A DNA stretch of 64,000 bases from Brevipalpus yothersi (Eukaryota > Arthropoda > Arachnida > Trombidiformes > Tenuipalpidae): contig QZCP01000168.1 of the NCBI GenBank assembly GCA_003956705.1, positions 155,301 through 219,300 on the forward strand, in the 5' to 3' direction. Within the stretch, counting starts at the first letter, position 1. Every line of letters begins with the position of its first letter. Below, piece after piece: positions 32,301 to 45,685 of the stretch. Under the pieces are notes generated by a model, which searched no databases, had not been told where the DNA came from, and saw only the letters and a program-made list of their open reading frames with translations. A program made the position numbers and the translations under genes.

Positions 32301-34412
32301 TAGCTCATTGTCAATGCCAAGATTGAATGTGATCTCTTCACTTGTATCGTTGGTTATAGCTGCTTTTGGATAGAATTGTGCCATCAACGACACAGTGGCA
32401 TCATGATTGAAAGATTTCTTCTCCATTCTAACAGAATATCCAGCACCAAGTCTAGTTTTCAAGAATATCTGACTACCAATACACTTGATGCGACCCGTGG
32501 ACATTATTATAATCTGATCAGCTAAAGCTTCTGCTTCCTCCATGAAATGAGTTGTGATCAAAATAGTTTTTTTCTCTCTCAATAAAATTAAATTGTCCCA
32601 AACGACTCGACGAGTTTCCGGATCCAGACCGGATGTTGGCTCATCGAGAATCAATGTATCTGAATCGGTAACCAAAGCAATTCCCAACTGAACTCGACGA
32701 CGCATACCACCGGAAAGGTCCTTCACATATGAAGAAGATTTGTCTCCCAATTTGAGAAACTGAATCGTTCTGTTGATCAACTCAGGATTAGAGCCACCGA
32801 GATTACCAAACAATCGAAAGTGTTCCTCAACAGTAAGATCATCGAAAGAACAGTTATGTTGTGGACACAAAGCGATACCTTCTCGAGCAGCCTCCATATC
32901 AGTTTGAATATTGTATCCATTCACGCAAATTTTTCCCGATGTTGGTGTTATAAAACCAGTAATCATATTCATTAAGGTTGTTTTACCAGCACCATTATGG
33001 CCCAAGAGAACGGTAATGGAATTTTTGATTACCTTCAGGGAAACATTATTGACCACCGATTTCTCTTCGCATGTAAATACTTTGGTCACTTTTGAACAAA
33101 CAATGTTTCCTTCACCTGCTACTTTTTCAACCAGTTTCGGATCACAATCAATCTCAAACTCGATAGATTCTGGATCAATTCTTTTACCAGTGATACTACA
33201 TGGAAACCAAAGAGATCTAACGGTTCCTTTTTGCCATGGAACAACTCCATCAACGTAAAGTAAAATAAATGTGTAAGCCATCCAAAAAGGAATAATAAGA
33301 ATAGGAGCTATGAAAGACATTGAACGATCGGATGTTTGACTTGTATAACTTTCAAGCCACCCACCAAATAGATTTCGTGGAATTAAAAACATACCAACTA
33401 TACTGGAGCTGGAGCTGGAATCTTCCTTAGTTATATCATAAAGAAAGAAGAAGAGAATCGCTAGTTGCACTAAAATGGGTACAACGAAAAAAGCTGTAAT
33501 GATGAACATGATAAAAAGATTCGAAATGAACAGAGCCAACAACATAATCATGAAAGCCAAAATTGGAATATCTTTCAACAAATTATCTCCAAATGCATCA
33601 TAAATAATCAAGGTCATAATAGGTACTAGTATCAGAAATTTGACGAGATTTTGGAACAATTTAGCTGACCAATATATCCAATCAGCAACTCCCATCAATC
33701 GCAACAATTCCTTTAATCCTTCTCTCATTTCAGTCATAATTGAAGTACATGTTCCAAAGCAGGGTATGATAGTCACTATATTCAAGACGATTACTAGGAT
33801 TGTGATCTCATTAAATTCAGATTTACTTCCAGATCTTTTCCTATCCAAAGTGTCATAAAAAGGCGGTTGATTGAGATAGGGCTCCATGTTTGATTGATCT
33901 TTCAGGTCAAACGATGTTATTGCCCAATGCAAACTGATGAAATGATTCCAATTCTTCGCCTCAAGGTGTTCCACTGCTGTGGCTCTGAATGTAAAATTCA
34001 ATTCTGGTGTGGAAGAATTGAATACCAATCCAGTGACATTATCATATGTATTTTGACTTATATTGACCATGTTTGCTTCACTTTCAGTGTACACAAACTC
34101 TATCATGTCACTTCTATTCTCGATATAGCTCAATAATTCAGATATTCTCGATGAAGTTGGTGTGAAGAAACATTTTTTCGGAAAATCTTGTATCTCGATT
34201 CTGGTCAATTGGAACGAAGCATCTCCGAGAGATGATCCAGAATACAGGATTTCGGATAGACTCTTTTTGAATATTTTTGCTAAGTTAGAGCCAGCCCAAA
34301 TAATAAGAATTGGAGCCACTATTTCCAATAAAGTCCATATAAAATATCGTCTAAGAAGAATCAAATCCTTACAAAATAAAGCCTTAATTTGATTGAGCTT
34401 ATTTCCTGCCAT
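29338..34412 (-). CDS. ABCA3-like: ABCA-family full transporter, gene 2, 1589 aa
   Basis: Exons: 34,412-31,404; 31,297-31,150; 31,078-30,113; 30,042-29,707; 29,648-29,338, with the same intron positions and phases as gene 1. Exon 4 (336 nt) and exon 5 (311 nt) have identical lengths in genes 1 and 2. The donor of intron 3 is a weak GTCTGA. NBD1 Walker A GHNGAGKTT falls near residue 470, with LSGGMRRR and LDEPTSGLDP after it. NBD2 has GVNGAGKTT near 1306, LSGGNKRK and LDEPTTGVDP. The extracellular and membrane parts differ strongly from gene 1 and gene 3. The frame is open five codons upstream of this ATG through a GTG, but ATG 34,412 aligns with the other N-termini. Confidence 0.93.
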
Positions 34413-34834
34413 TACATCGTTGACCACTATTTTTCAAGTTTTCCAAGTATTTTCAAGCAGATGAAACTACATAGTAGAATTAAAAAGCAAAAACAATCAC
34501 TATAAGGTCTGTAAATTGACATGTAACCGCCAAACAAACAATCTATCGATGCAAAATTGAACGCATTTAATTGTGAAACTATTTTCTTTGATGAGGAGGA
34601 TTAAAATAAATGAATCCGATATTTAACACCAGAGGACCAGGATTTGATTACGATGAGACATTTACATGTACACCTTAGTACTTGATCGTGTCCATGGCTA
34701 GAATAAAGCATTAGATCAAGTGTATGTGATTTTGAAATGACTAGAGAATTCGGTAAGATAGTCTTTGAATTTTTGAAATATCAGCGAGCATTCATTTTAC
34801 TTATGGAAGAGAAGGCTTATGGATTGTGAGAAAA
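34413..34834. other. Intergenic between ABCA genes 2 and 3
   Basis: 422 bp; holds the gene 2 promoter and the 3' end of gene 3. Nothing else was recognised. Confidence 0.6.
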
Positions 34835-37800
34835 TCAGTTATCAGAGATTTTTCCATCGTTTTGTGATACATCTTTATGAGCAAAACTTAGAAAAATTTG
34901 TTCGATAGATGTTCCATTTATGTAAAAGTTCACAATCGGAAGCTTTGCCTTCACTTGTTTCATTGAACGAAACATGTCACCCCAACGTAGACCAGGATCG
35001 GTTAGATGGAATTGAACTGTGGTTCCATGTTGATCTTGCAATTTGGCTGATGGAAATATTTCTTGAATACTTTCTTGTAGCAATGGGAAATCTGCTTCCA
35101 TCTTCAATTTGACGATTAAAGTATATCCTTGTCCATATTTATTTTTCAAATGCGTTGAGGACCCTGGAAAAGAATCAGAATACAGAAAATCACTGTATCA
35201 TGGATCAAATGGATCCTTCAGACAGAAACTGGTGACATGCTTACCTAAACATTTGATTTGCCCGCTCGCCATGATTGCAATTCGATTGCACAGTGCTTCA
35301 CATTCGTCCATCGAATGACTGGTCAACACTATTGATGATCGGCCAGATTCTCTGAGACCCACCAAAGTAGCCCAAATTTTTCTTCGAGATGCTGGATCTA
35401 CACCAGTTGTTGGTTCATCCAGAAACATAACCGCAGGACCACCAACAGTCGCAATGGCTAGGCCAAGTTTCCGTTTATTTCCACCACTCAGATTGCAGTT
35501 GAGAGTTTTGCGAAATTTGGTCAAATCGGTAGAGAAGATTATGAAGTCAACGTTCTTAGGAATTTCATTTTCTGGTATTCCTAGGGATGAAACAAATTAT
35601 TGGATCAAAAATTTCGAGACTATTAATCAATTTCATACCTTTCAGTCTTGCAAACAGCTTGAGCGTCTCCTCAGGAGTCAGTAAATCTAGTAGAGCATTC
35701 TGTTGTGGACAATAGCTAACTTTCTCTCGATACTTGGTGAGATTACGGGTCACATTCAATTCATCAATATAAGCTTCACCCTTGGTAATCGGTGTATCTC
35801 CTGTCAGCATTGAGAATGTAGTCGTTTTTCCAGCTCCATTGACACCAAGAAGTCCGAAGCATTCCTTTTTATGAACTGTAAATGAAATATCATCAACTGC
35901 TCGAAAACGGCGGCAACAACAACTGAAATAATCTTTGGTAAGCTTGTGGGCCACAAGAGCTTCTTGTGATAATGTTCGAGTTTTGACTAGTATTTCGGTG
36001 ACTTCTTTCTCTTTCATCACATTTTCATCCTCACTTTCAGGATGTTTTTTGTGCCTTCCACTGAATAAGCTCGTGAAACAAGTGACACATTTCGATAGTC
36101 TATGGGAAATTTTTGCAAACACAATGATCAAAAAAATCGAAACTAATCCGAAAATTGAAATATGTGCCAATTCTGGCCAAACAAGCAGTGGATAATTGGG
36201 CTTAGTACCATTCAGACAGTATTCTATGATATATGGATCGAGTTTTCCGGATTCAGAATTAAGTTCGTCGACAAATAAATCGCTTATTCTTTCACACGCA
36301 TACATTATTATTGCAACTCGATAAATTAAATCGAGACCAGAAATGAGACCGATTGGCGGGAAAGCTCTAAATGTAAGAATAACTTTGAAGGTATTTATGA
36401 AGAAATCGGTGTAAGCGTCAGCGGCTTCAAGGAATTCGATATTTCTCACCACCATTATAATCAGTGAAAAGAGTATACCAAAAAGTGCGAAGCATATAAC
36501 CAAAATGTTGAATCCTGATCCAGATTCTATTTTGGTAAAAGTTAAAAGATAAACAAATGATATTCCAGAGAAACCTGAGACGATGAACAGCAGAAAGTGT
36601 GTTGCTAGAATGAAAGCGTACATGATTAAGATTAGATCCTGAATTTACGCAGCTCTAATTACATACCAATAATTTCAGGGGTGAATAATATTTCTGAACT
36701 ATAACTGACCAGTACAGCTAATATTATGAAGTTAATAATAAAATAGTGTACAGAATCGAATGTAAAATTTGAAATCCAATAAGAAAAATCTCCTAGACCA
36801 GCCATACGTTGTATCAATTCAGCCTATAAATCAATCAAATGAGTTGTAATCATAAGCATTTTCGAAAATTTTCAACAACACTTTCAGCTGTATTCCTGAT
36901 AGTGTTTTCGTATTGACATACCTTAACCTGATTTTCAGTTGCTGGAAAAGTGTAAATACAAGCTAATATAAATGCAATGGGTATTGGGAGTAGGAGAAGG
37001 AAATAAATACGTCGCGATATAGATTCGTAAATGAATAGCATATAGATTGGCTTATTGGGGAATCTGTGATCTCTGGCTTGGATTAAATTTGCTTCTCCGG
37101 TTGCAACACATCGCAATATGTTCAGATAATTGTTCACAACAATAGCCTTCGATGCAAGGTAGTAATTAGAGCCGAATAGTGTGATGTCTTCGGTTGATCC
37201 TTGATCTTGAATTCCAAAAAGGTAAGTTCCATCTATTACTGATCGATTTTGGCCAATCAAATCTAGATATTCATAAATTGTAACATTGGTAATGATTGTA
37301 TCTAGGTCATATTGATTATTAATCAGGCTGAAACATTCACTTAAACTACTGTTTGGGGAACCACTAAAAACGATCTTAATGCGTGAAGAAGAATTCTGGG
37401 TATAATAATTAGGGGAAACTTCTCGATTTGTGTTATTTTTCTTAGTTAGAGTGTGTCTTGGAATCAGGGTGTAAGTGAGAGTATTCATTGCTAGAATAAC
37501 TACAGCTATTGGAACAAGAGATGAATAAATAAAGTAGCGGTAGTCACGACGAAAAATATTCCATCTTTTACACAATAATCCATAATAACGTTGACAAAAT
37601 GAGCTGGAATGTCTCTTCTGTGGATCTGAATTGAAAAGGTCCTGCAATTCAACTAATGTGGTATCTTTAACCTGTGAAAATGTGACTCGATCTTCTTCTA
37701 CAAGACCTTCATCAACAGCAATCTTCATGAACACATCTTCCAAGGTAGCTGTTGTGATAGTGAATGAAGATATTCCAAGTTCTTCCTTCTTCTCCTCCAA

Positions 37801-40026
37801 AGAATCACATAAAGAGGCAATATTGTCCAAAAAATTATCAGATTTTTCTTCCTCTTCATCAACATTTAGGGCAAACGTAATTTCTTCACTTGTATCATTT
37901 GCTATACTTGCTTTGGGATAAAATTTTTCAATCAATGGCTTGGTTAAATCTTGATTGAAAGATTTTTTCTCCATTCTGACAGTATATCCAGCACCAAGTC
38001 TAGTTTTCAAGAATATCTGACTACCAATACACTTGATACGACCCGCGGACATGACTATAATCTGATCAGCTAAAGCTTCTGCTTCCTCCATGAAATGAGT
38101 TGTGATCAAAATAGTTTTTTTCTCTCTCAACAAGATCAAATAGTCCCAAACAGTTCGACGAGTTTCCGGATCCAGACCGGATGTTGGCTCATCGAGAATC
38201 AATGTATCTGAATCGGTAACCAAAGCCATTCCTAACTGAACTCGACGACGCATTCCACCAGATAACTTTGATGCTAGAGTTGTAGATTTCCCATCCAAAT
38301 GAAGGCAATTAAGGGTTATCGTAATAATTTTGCGATCACTTGCTCTCAAATCACAGCATAATCTAAAGTTCTCTTCAACTGTAAGATTCTCATATAGACA
38401 TTCATGTTGTGGACACAAAGCAAGGCTTCTCCGAGCTGCAAGGGAATTTTTTTGAACATCAAATCCATTCACATACACTTGTCCCGATGTTGGTGATATG
38501 AATCCAGTGATCATATTCATCAAGGTTGTTTTACCAGCACCATTATGACCCAAAAGTACAGTTATCTGATTTTTGTTGATTTTCATCGAAAGATTGTCAA
38601 CAGCTAATTTTCTGCCACCAACCAGTGTGAACACTTTTTTTAGTTGGTTGCAAATGATACTGGCCTCACCAGAAGATTCTTCAACCAATTTTGGATCACA
38701 ATCTATTTTATATTTCATAGAACTCAGATCTGTATGTTTTTGACCTCGTTTGAATAGAAAATAAAACGATTTTGTGGTACCAGGCTGCCATGGACACACC
38801 GCGTCGAGATAAAGAAGCATTAGTATATATAAAACCCAAAAAGGAATAAAGAGAAAATGAATATATGATGAATATTCAGATTTTTTTGATTTATCAACAG
38901 AAATATCCAGCCATGTTCCAAAATATGCAATGGGAAAGAAAAACATTCCGAAAATGTTAGATTTTGTTTCGAGAACCCTTAAAACACCATAGATAACCGC
39001 TATCATGACTGCCATTTGGGCTAATATTGGCTTAGTTGTAACGGTTGTGATCACAAATGACATCAAAAGATTGGATATGAAGAGAATTAGAGTCATGGAC
39101 ATGAAGAGTAAAAAAGGAACGTTTTCCAACAGTCTTTCTCCGAAAACATTGAAAATGAGAGATGTCATGATAGGTGCTTGTATTAAGAAAAATGGAAGAT
39201 AATTGATAAATTGTTCAAGCCAAAATGTACAATCTGCGACTCCCATCATTCGTAACAATTCTTTGGACCCTCTCTGTTTCTCAGTCACAATTCTTTTCAC
39301 TGCAACAGCTAGGACCACCAAATTCCCAAGTCCTAACGGTACTTTGACCGCTTTCTTTAATACACTGCCCAATACTCCACCTGGTATTATTGGATTTGGA
39401 GTGGCGGACTCAAAAGTATCGTACCATGGCGAATGCTGGATGTGATCACTTGTGACCGGATCATTGAGTTCAGATGAGGTGATAACCCAGTGAAAAATGA
39501 TGAAACGGTGCCATGGGTATATAAGATCATTATCAACATCTTCCTCAGAAATTATCACCGAAAAAAAATTAACTCTGATTCTAAAACTCAACGTTGGCTC
39601 AGTTGGATCAAAGATGAGTCCAATATAGTCATATCTATCCATGATAGGGAGAGAAGTATTAGGCACCATATCGTCCTCGCTGGGAACGTTGATAAAATCA
39701 GTTTCTTCATGGTAATCCTCTTTAATTGTTCTGGTTAAAAATTTTACCAGAGCATCAATATCCGGTGAATTAGGTGTGAATAAGGCTCTTGATGGGAAAT
39801 ATTTTAACACAATTCTACGCCTCCCAATCAATACGCTGGGATCCTTCTTTTTACCCACATGCGATTTCTTCTCTTTAGGCAAAGTTTCCTGAACAACATG
39901 ACAAGTTATATAAACAATAAGAATTGGAACAACCAATTCCAATAAAGTGCTGAACCAAGTTCGTCGGCGTATTATCAAGTCTTTCCTGATAAGAGTCGAT
40001 AATTGAAGTAGGGCAAGAGAGCACAT
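34835..40026 (-). CDS. ABCA3-like: ABCA-family full transporter, gene 3, 1630 aa
   Basis: Exons: 40,026-36,922; 36,823-36,667; 36,604-35,639; 35,580-35,245; 35,163-34,835. Phases match genes 1 and 2; the last exon is 18 nt longer. The exon 3 start uses the CTAG acceptor at 36,605-36,608, because the nearer CAG would break the frame. NBD1 Walker A lies near residue 492 and NBD2 Walker A near 1340; both have signature and Walker B motifs. NBD1 DNA is very close to gene 2, whereas exon 4 DNA is very close to gene 1, which suggests gene conversion. ATG 40,026 was chosen over an upstream TTG. Role: ATP-driven lipid or amphiphile transport; substrate unknown. Confidence 0.93.
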
Positions 40027-40904
40027 CTTCCAGATCAATAAATTACTCGGCGTCGAACGAATTCATGATACAAAGTTGAAATTTTACGGATTAAACAGAA
40101 TGAAGGGAATGATACTTTGTGCTATTCTCATATGCTGGCTAGATTCTGCATCATGTTAGGGAGATTAAAATAGGTAATCTGATGTTTACATTCAATCAGG
40201 ATTCGGTTTTTTCACTATAATTCAGTCGTTTTGTCAGGGTAGCGAAATCACATCTCGAGAACATGACTCAAATCATTATCCTCGTATAGATTTTTTTTCA
40301 GATAGTGATACCCACATGAGGATTGAAAAACATCAGGAAGCAGTAGTCGAGGAAAGAATCGATTGTGTTAAATGAATTAAACGAAATCTAGAATGAAATT
40401 CGCACAAGACCAGTCTAATCAGAACGATGGGAAAGAAACAAACAGCAATCATATACTCTCAATTACTTGGTAGGAAAGCGTAAATTTCGTCCTCATCCAT
40501 TAATTTGAACATTTCCAATTATTGTAATTTTGGAATCCTCTCCGATGTTAACATTCTAAATCGAAATTAAAAAAGATCTGCTTCAAAAATTGAATCAAAG
40601 TTTCACTGTTTACAACTAGAATTATAGAAGCCATGTCCGATCTCAGATCTCAAGTCTTATAGCTGACTTTGTACAAGTAGAATGAATGAGGAAGTTTCTT
40701 GGTGTCCTCCTAAAAATTTCAGAGAGTCAACAGGAGATACTATATGAATCATTTGATACCTTTTAGAGAAGCTGTTTTGGAGATATGAAAGCACTCTTGG
40801 AAATCAAATGAGAAAAAATTCTCAACAATGAGTTTTGGTTTTAACTATACATATTTAATTAGACCAGTGAGAGGCAATAAGACACGAAAACACTACTTGC
40901 TTCT
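40027..40904. other. Intergenic, promoter side of ABCA gene 3
   Basis: No coding region or repeat was recognised; it also holds the 3' end of the MRPS18A gene. Confidence 0.6.
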
Positions 40905-41530
40905 TCATTTGTTCCTCCAAAAATTTTTCTGAATGATATGATAAGGTTGATCTCGATAACGTTTAGGAAATTCCACATAAGTGTTATAATTATCCCAGCC
41001 AGGATGAACAGGATAGTCAGGAGGACGAGGTAACAGTCGGCACCGTTGAGCTTGTTGGATTAACTTTTTGACCGAAAAATATTTACTACCACACAGCTTG
41101 GATGTTTTGAAATCCAAAATTTTTCCATCAGAATCGAGGAACTGTTCGAGTATCAGGACATCCTATGAAACCAGTGAAAAATCAGAAAGAAATGAACAAG
41201 ATGAACATTGCCCTAACATTAATAACATTAATAAATTCTCACCGTATACTTCAAACTCTTTAAATTTAGTCGACACAGAGGACAAGCTTTACTATGACTA
41301 TCCTCGGGTATTAATGATTCCTTTCGATCTGATTCAAGTGATTCACCTCTAATGATTGTTTCCTTTGGACCTTCAATCACATTGACTATCACAAAAGAGA
41401 GCAATTAAATATCATTTAAATACTAACATGCACAAACTCTCTATTGCTACTCACCTTTCCTCAACAATCTGACCGAACTTGTGGTGAAACATCTTGTTGT
41501 CAAAGCTATCGGAGGAAGTAAATGGAACAT
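40905..41530 (-). CDS. MRPS18A: Mitochondrial small-subunit ribosomal protein S18a (bS18m), 158 aa
   Basis: Exons: 41,530-41,455; 41,385-41,243; 41,162-40,905 (phases 1 and 0, GT-AG). The N-terminus (MFHLLPPIALTTRCFTTSS) is basic and hydroxylated, as in a mitochondrial presequence. The body has VIEGPKETII, then CPLCRLNLKSLKYT, DVLILEQFLDSDGKIL and LIQQAQRCRLLPRPPDY. These correspond to the S18-type zinc-binding CPxCR segment and the following helix of MRPS18A. It is a structural component of the mitoribosome. The C-terminal 30 residues, ending HIIQKNFWRNK, extend past the conserved domain. No other MRPS18 paralogue type fits better. Confidence 0.88.
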
Positions 41531-42266
41531 TGTCTAGATGGACACAATCAATCGAAAATCAAATTCCAAATGAATTATAATAAGGATCAATCAATCCGAT
41601 TGAAGACCTAAACACATAAGACCGATGAATGATGTTTACCAACACTGATATGACATCAACAAGCGTGGACAGAATTGCGCGAGCGCTTTGAGTTGCTCTC
41701 AAAGTGATGGCATTCAGAATCTGAATTTTGAAATCGAAAATTTTGGGTTGAAAAGCTATAATTTCTGGGAGATAGAGAGGAGAGAGAAATTTTCGAAATC
41801 CTCATCAAGAATCTCTTCGCGAATTGATTTGAATTTATCCAAGTGATCGTGGTGTTTGAAATGATAGAAATTTGGACAGGGATTCGGAAAGCGCTGAAAG
41901 AATGGACATGGACGAATTGGAAAGAGAGAGAATTCTCTCGACTTTGATGAGCTAAAATTTTGGAGCCATGAGAAGGATGGAAAATGATGCTCAGAGCCTC
42001 AGACTATACATTCTTGACATTTTTGTGTGTCAAGTGAGATGGAAGAAAGTTCGAGAAAAATCAATCAACTTAAAATGAAAGGAGGCTTAGATAGAGAAAA
42101 TCAGTTTGAGAGGAGATGGAATGATCAGTGATCAAATTAAAACAAGCCTATCAAATCAGAAAAATTTCGATGAAATTTATTCTTTTTGTAAGACAAACTA
42201 TGACCAAAGATCTAAAATAGCAGAAAATCTTTTCATTTGCTTGATTTTCTAAAAGATTTGGATAGA
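41531..42266. other. Intergenic between MRPS18A and CEP120
   Basis: AT-rich; no gene was recognised. Confidence 0.6.
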
Positions 42267-45000
42267 TTAACGCTTGAGATGCAGATCAATCTCTTTGATA
42301 ATCGGATGATTTGATGGTAAACCACTTTCTAAAAGCTCCATTCTTCCTCTCTCTATTTGACTCAAGAGAGCCTCAGCTCTATCTTCATTCAACTGATGAT
42401 TGGCTCGATTCTTTCCACTAGCCCAACCAGGATTGTGTTTCGAATTGATATTGGCTGGTAATGAGTGTCGATTGGTTTTCTGGGCTGCAGACTTTGGAGC
42501 TGAGCTTCTTCTGAAAAGCAATATCAAGAAAACGAGAATAGTTACCAAGAGAAGGGAGATGATGCAGAATGATTCAACTTACCTACTCAGTGGAACGACA
42601 TCAATCGCCTTGACCATTGTTCCAGTTGAATTTTTATTCGAGGTGAGGATACTTCCATATTTTCTTTCATATTCACGAATTAATCTACTTTTTTCATCCA
42701 ACTTTTCTTCAAGTTGAGAAATTCTTTCTTCCAATCTAGACTTGAGATCATTTAGCTGTATAGTTCTGTCATCATCTTTCCAGCTTTCTCTCAAAAGATT
42801 GTCTTTATTTTTCATGACGGTCTTGGAAATCTCTTCATCTAATTTTTCAAGTCTCTCACATATATTTCTTTCACGCTCATCTAATTCTTTTTCTCGATCT
42901 TCAAGGACCGAGCTTTTCACCTCTATATCACTCAAAGATTCTTTCAATTTGTTTTCAAGTTCTTGAATACGATTCATTCTGACGATAATATCTTTAGTAT
43001 GTTCGTCTTCTTTTTGTCTCAAACGTTCTTCTAGATCCCTGAGAAAAGCACTTTCCTTCTTCTTCAGATCAGCCTCAAGAAGCTCAATTTGCTGTTTTTT
43101 CCACATTTCAATTTCAAAAACTGCATCCATCAAAAGATCATCGATCTCATTGGGACTTTGATCTTCGGAATCAGCTGCTAGAGCACCGAATCGAAGAAGG
43201 AGACTAGAGTCGTTCGGATCATTGTTCTCGATGGCACCAGAGTTTTCAAGATTGAGAATAAGATGTATCTCACCAATGGAGACAGCGTTTGGGGTTATAA
43301 CCGGTAAATGAACATTCTTTATGTCTTTGGACTGATTGGGTGAGGGTGAAGATGAGTAAAGTGTGTTTAGTTTGACTGTGGCAATTGCAAATACTGAGTT
43401 CTTTTTGGATTCGGAAATTATTTCCAAAGTCAAGGGAACTTGATTGAATGTTGTTTCCAATTTTGCAGGACTCGAAATGAAATTGAATGTACCCAGCCCA
43501 TCTTCAAAAATATAGCTAGCATGAGAAGCGAGTGGCACAGAAGATGTCTGGAACTTTCTTCCTCGAAAAAGAGGATAAGAATAGCGCACAAAACATGGTC
43601 CATTAGGCAAATGATCCACATCACCTAAACTTATACTGCGAACGTCTAGGGTGAAACAATAATGATGAGGGATTGTCATGAGTGGAGGAAGAGGTTCACC
43701 ATTTCTTCTGAATTGGGATTGAGAATTGGCACCTGAGCTGGAAGGACTACCTTCTCTCAGTTCAACTATCAAGTCCACTGTTGGATAAGGCTCATTGCAT
43801 ATAGATCCATCATTGGGTAAAAGCTGAGATGAGAGAAGAAATAGATTAATTAGTGATGAGAGGGATAATTTATGAGATAGCAGAGTTTCTGAAACTTACT
43901 TGGAAGGATCCACTTATTTTTGGCTCTTTGAGAGTTTTGCTAATTGCCTCAAAGTTTTGATTCGCTATTTTGGCAATGTTAATTGATGTGAAACCAAGTA
44001 CTCTATCTTTATTATCACACAACTGTAATTCTAATGAGTATATTTGAAGGTAAGTATATAGTGTAGAAATATGATCGATGATTAACTGGAAGTATAAATT
44101 CTCTTGGTCACGCAGACCATCCGATCGGAGATCAGTAAAATCATTGCTTCGCAATGTGATGCCGAATAAGTCAATTTTAAAATGGAATAATATCACTTCT
44201 CGTAATTTGGCAGGCAGTTTGATGAGTTTGTAAAGGTGTGATGATTTAAGAATGATTATGAATAAAGAGAATTTGTTTTCACAAGCATTTGATCGTTTTG
44301 AGTCCCAAATGTGAAGCGCTCCATCCACAAAACGTACATTAATATCAGCTTCAAGATCATTGGTATCATTTTGAATATGCTTTTGACCACTTCGAAAGCC
44401 ATTAAGCACTTCGGTAGATGATTTAGCGTGCATTGAACTTGGTCTTGAATGCGATGAGACTGAAGCCGCCCCTTCAAGCCCATTTTCATGTCTGTTTGCA
44501 GAATTATGATTGTGTCCATCTTGATCGGGAACAGAATCTAGAGCTCTACTCGATGGTAATGGATGATCTTCACCTTCTTTGATGAATTGTAAGCATACCA
44601 ACAATTGAGGTCTATTGGTTGATAAACCACGATACTTTGATTGTAACAGTGGTCGCCATGTGAAACGAGGTTCGTGTGATTCTTGAGCTTCTCTTAGATC
44701 CAAAACAATGTAGCCAATTTGCTGTTTTTCGCTTTGATCCTCGTTTTCCAGAAAACAGTATAACTTGATCGGTTTACGCTCCTTACGGAGTGATTGCATT
44801 GATTTACGATCCAATTCCCAACATAATTCGGTCAACAATTCAACACTTGGAGATGTAACAAGTTTTCGATCGGAAAGCAATGATTCATTGTTAAATCTTG
44901 CCTCAACGGATAGATAATCTTTACTCTTGTAATTATCTTTGAACACATTACGAGCCTCAAGAATAGACACAATGATCATATGACTGTCAGAACTTTCCAT
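42267..45000 (-). CDS. CEP120: Centrosomal protein CEP120 homologue, 861 aa
   Basis: Exons: 45,000-43,900; 43,823-42,583; 42,510-42,267 (phases 0 and 2). The N-terminus, MIIVSILEARNVF ... CWELDRKSMQSLR ... KQQIGYIVLDLREAQ, matches the first C2 domain of CEP120. Further C2-type regions occupy the middle (DINVRFVDGALHIW, YLQIYSLELQLCD and, in exon 2, the stretch from about residue 390). From about residue 590 a long charged coiled coil follows, rich in Glu/Lys/Arg heptads. The last exon ends in a short helix (ESGLPSNHPIIKEIDLHLKR) like the vertebrate C-terminus. CEP120 acts in centriole duplication and elongation with the daughter-centriole machinery. It is shorter than the human protein (about 986 aa). 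Confidence 0.88.
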
Positions 45001-45237
45001 TCTCTGTATGGGCCATTAAACCCAGTAAGACCCATCCCATTTCATTTGATCCATCGAACAAAAAACAAATTGTGAATACCACAAATCAAGTCAATCGAGA
45101 GCCACCACTGTACATCTCAGTGCCAAATGAAATTGACAATGATAACCTATCATCTAATCAGATGGAAACATTCAAATTCACTCACAATTAATACTTTTAT
45201 ATCATTGAACTTAATTCATTCAGGAGCGCGTCCAAGA

Positions 45238-45260
45238 TGAATCATTCTGACAATGATTCA
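45238..45260. repeat. Perfect hairpin, 9-bp stem, 5-base loop
   Basis: TGAATCATT and AATGATTCA flank CTGAC. Outer GAGCG and CGCTC can extend the fold imperfectly. Confidence 0.85.
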
Positions 45261-45657
45261 CTTCAGGCGCTCATGTCAACATATATGGTGACGCTGCGGG
45301 CAGATGCATGATAAGTATGTTCAGTTTGGTTTCAGATCGAACTTTCGAATGTTCTGAATCAGAACTTTTGGTCAAATATTAGATGATCAGTTTGGTAATG
45401 GACTAAAGTTTTCCGAGTTTTAAACTAGTAAGCTTGAGCTATGAGGAAGCTCCTCGATGAGTGAGTGAAGTACACTGTAGTTAAAGAGGTTAATTTTGGA
45501 CTGTGAGCAAAGTGATCTGAAATTTGAATGGACATAGCTTACGATAAATTTGAATTGGAATTCGAGGAAAACTCGATAAAATAAGGGCATTAATATTAGG
45601 AGAAGCTCATTTAGGCGAAGATGTCAATTGCAAAATGAATGCATGGGAGGTATAAAT

Positions 45658-45663
45658 TTTATT
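45658..45663 (-). terminator. Polyadenylation signal of the GlnRS gene
   Basis: AATAAA on the minus strand, 22 bases after the stop codon at 45,686. Confidence 0.6.
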
Positions 45664-45685
45664 AATAAGAGATGCCGATAAGTGG

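Larger units (their letters stand above)
45001..45685. other. Intergenic with a strong hairpin
   Basis: Holds the CEP120 promoter side and the GlnRS 3' end. A perfect 9-bp-stem hairpin is at 45,238-45,260. Confidence 0.6.

Noticed and set aside
34413..34427. Extended start of ABCA gene 2 at a GTG
   Set aside because: GTG is not a usual eukaryotic start; the ATG at 34,412 aligns with the paralogues.
36605..36638. A nearer splice acceptor (TTCAG) for exon 3 of ABCA gene 3
   Set aside because: Using it breaks the reading frame; the CTAG acceptor keeps phase and matches gene 1 in length.
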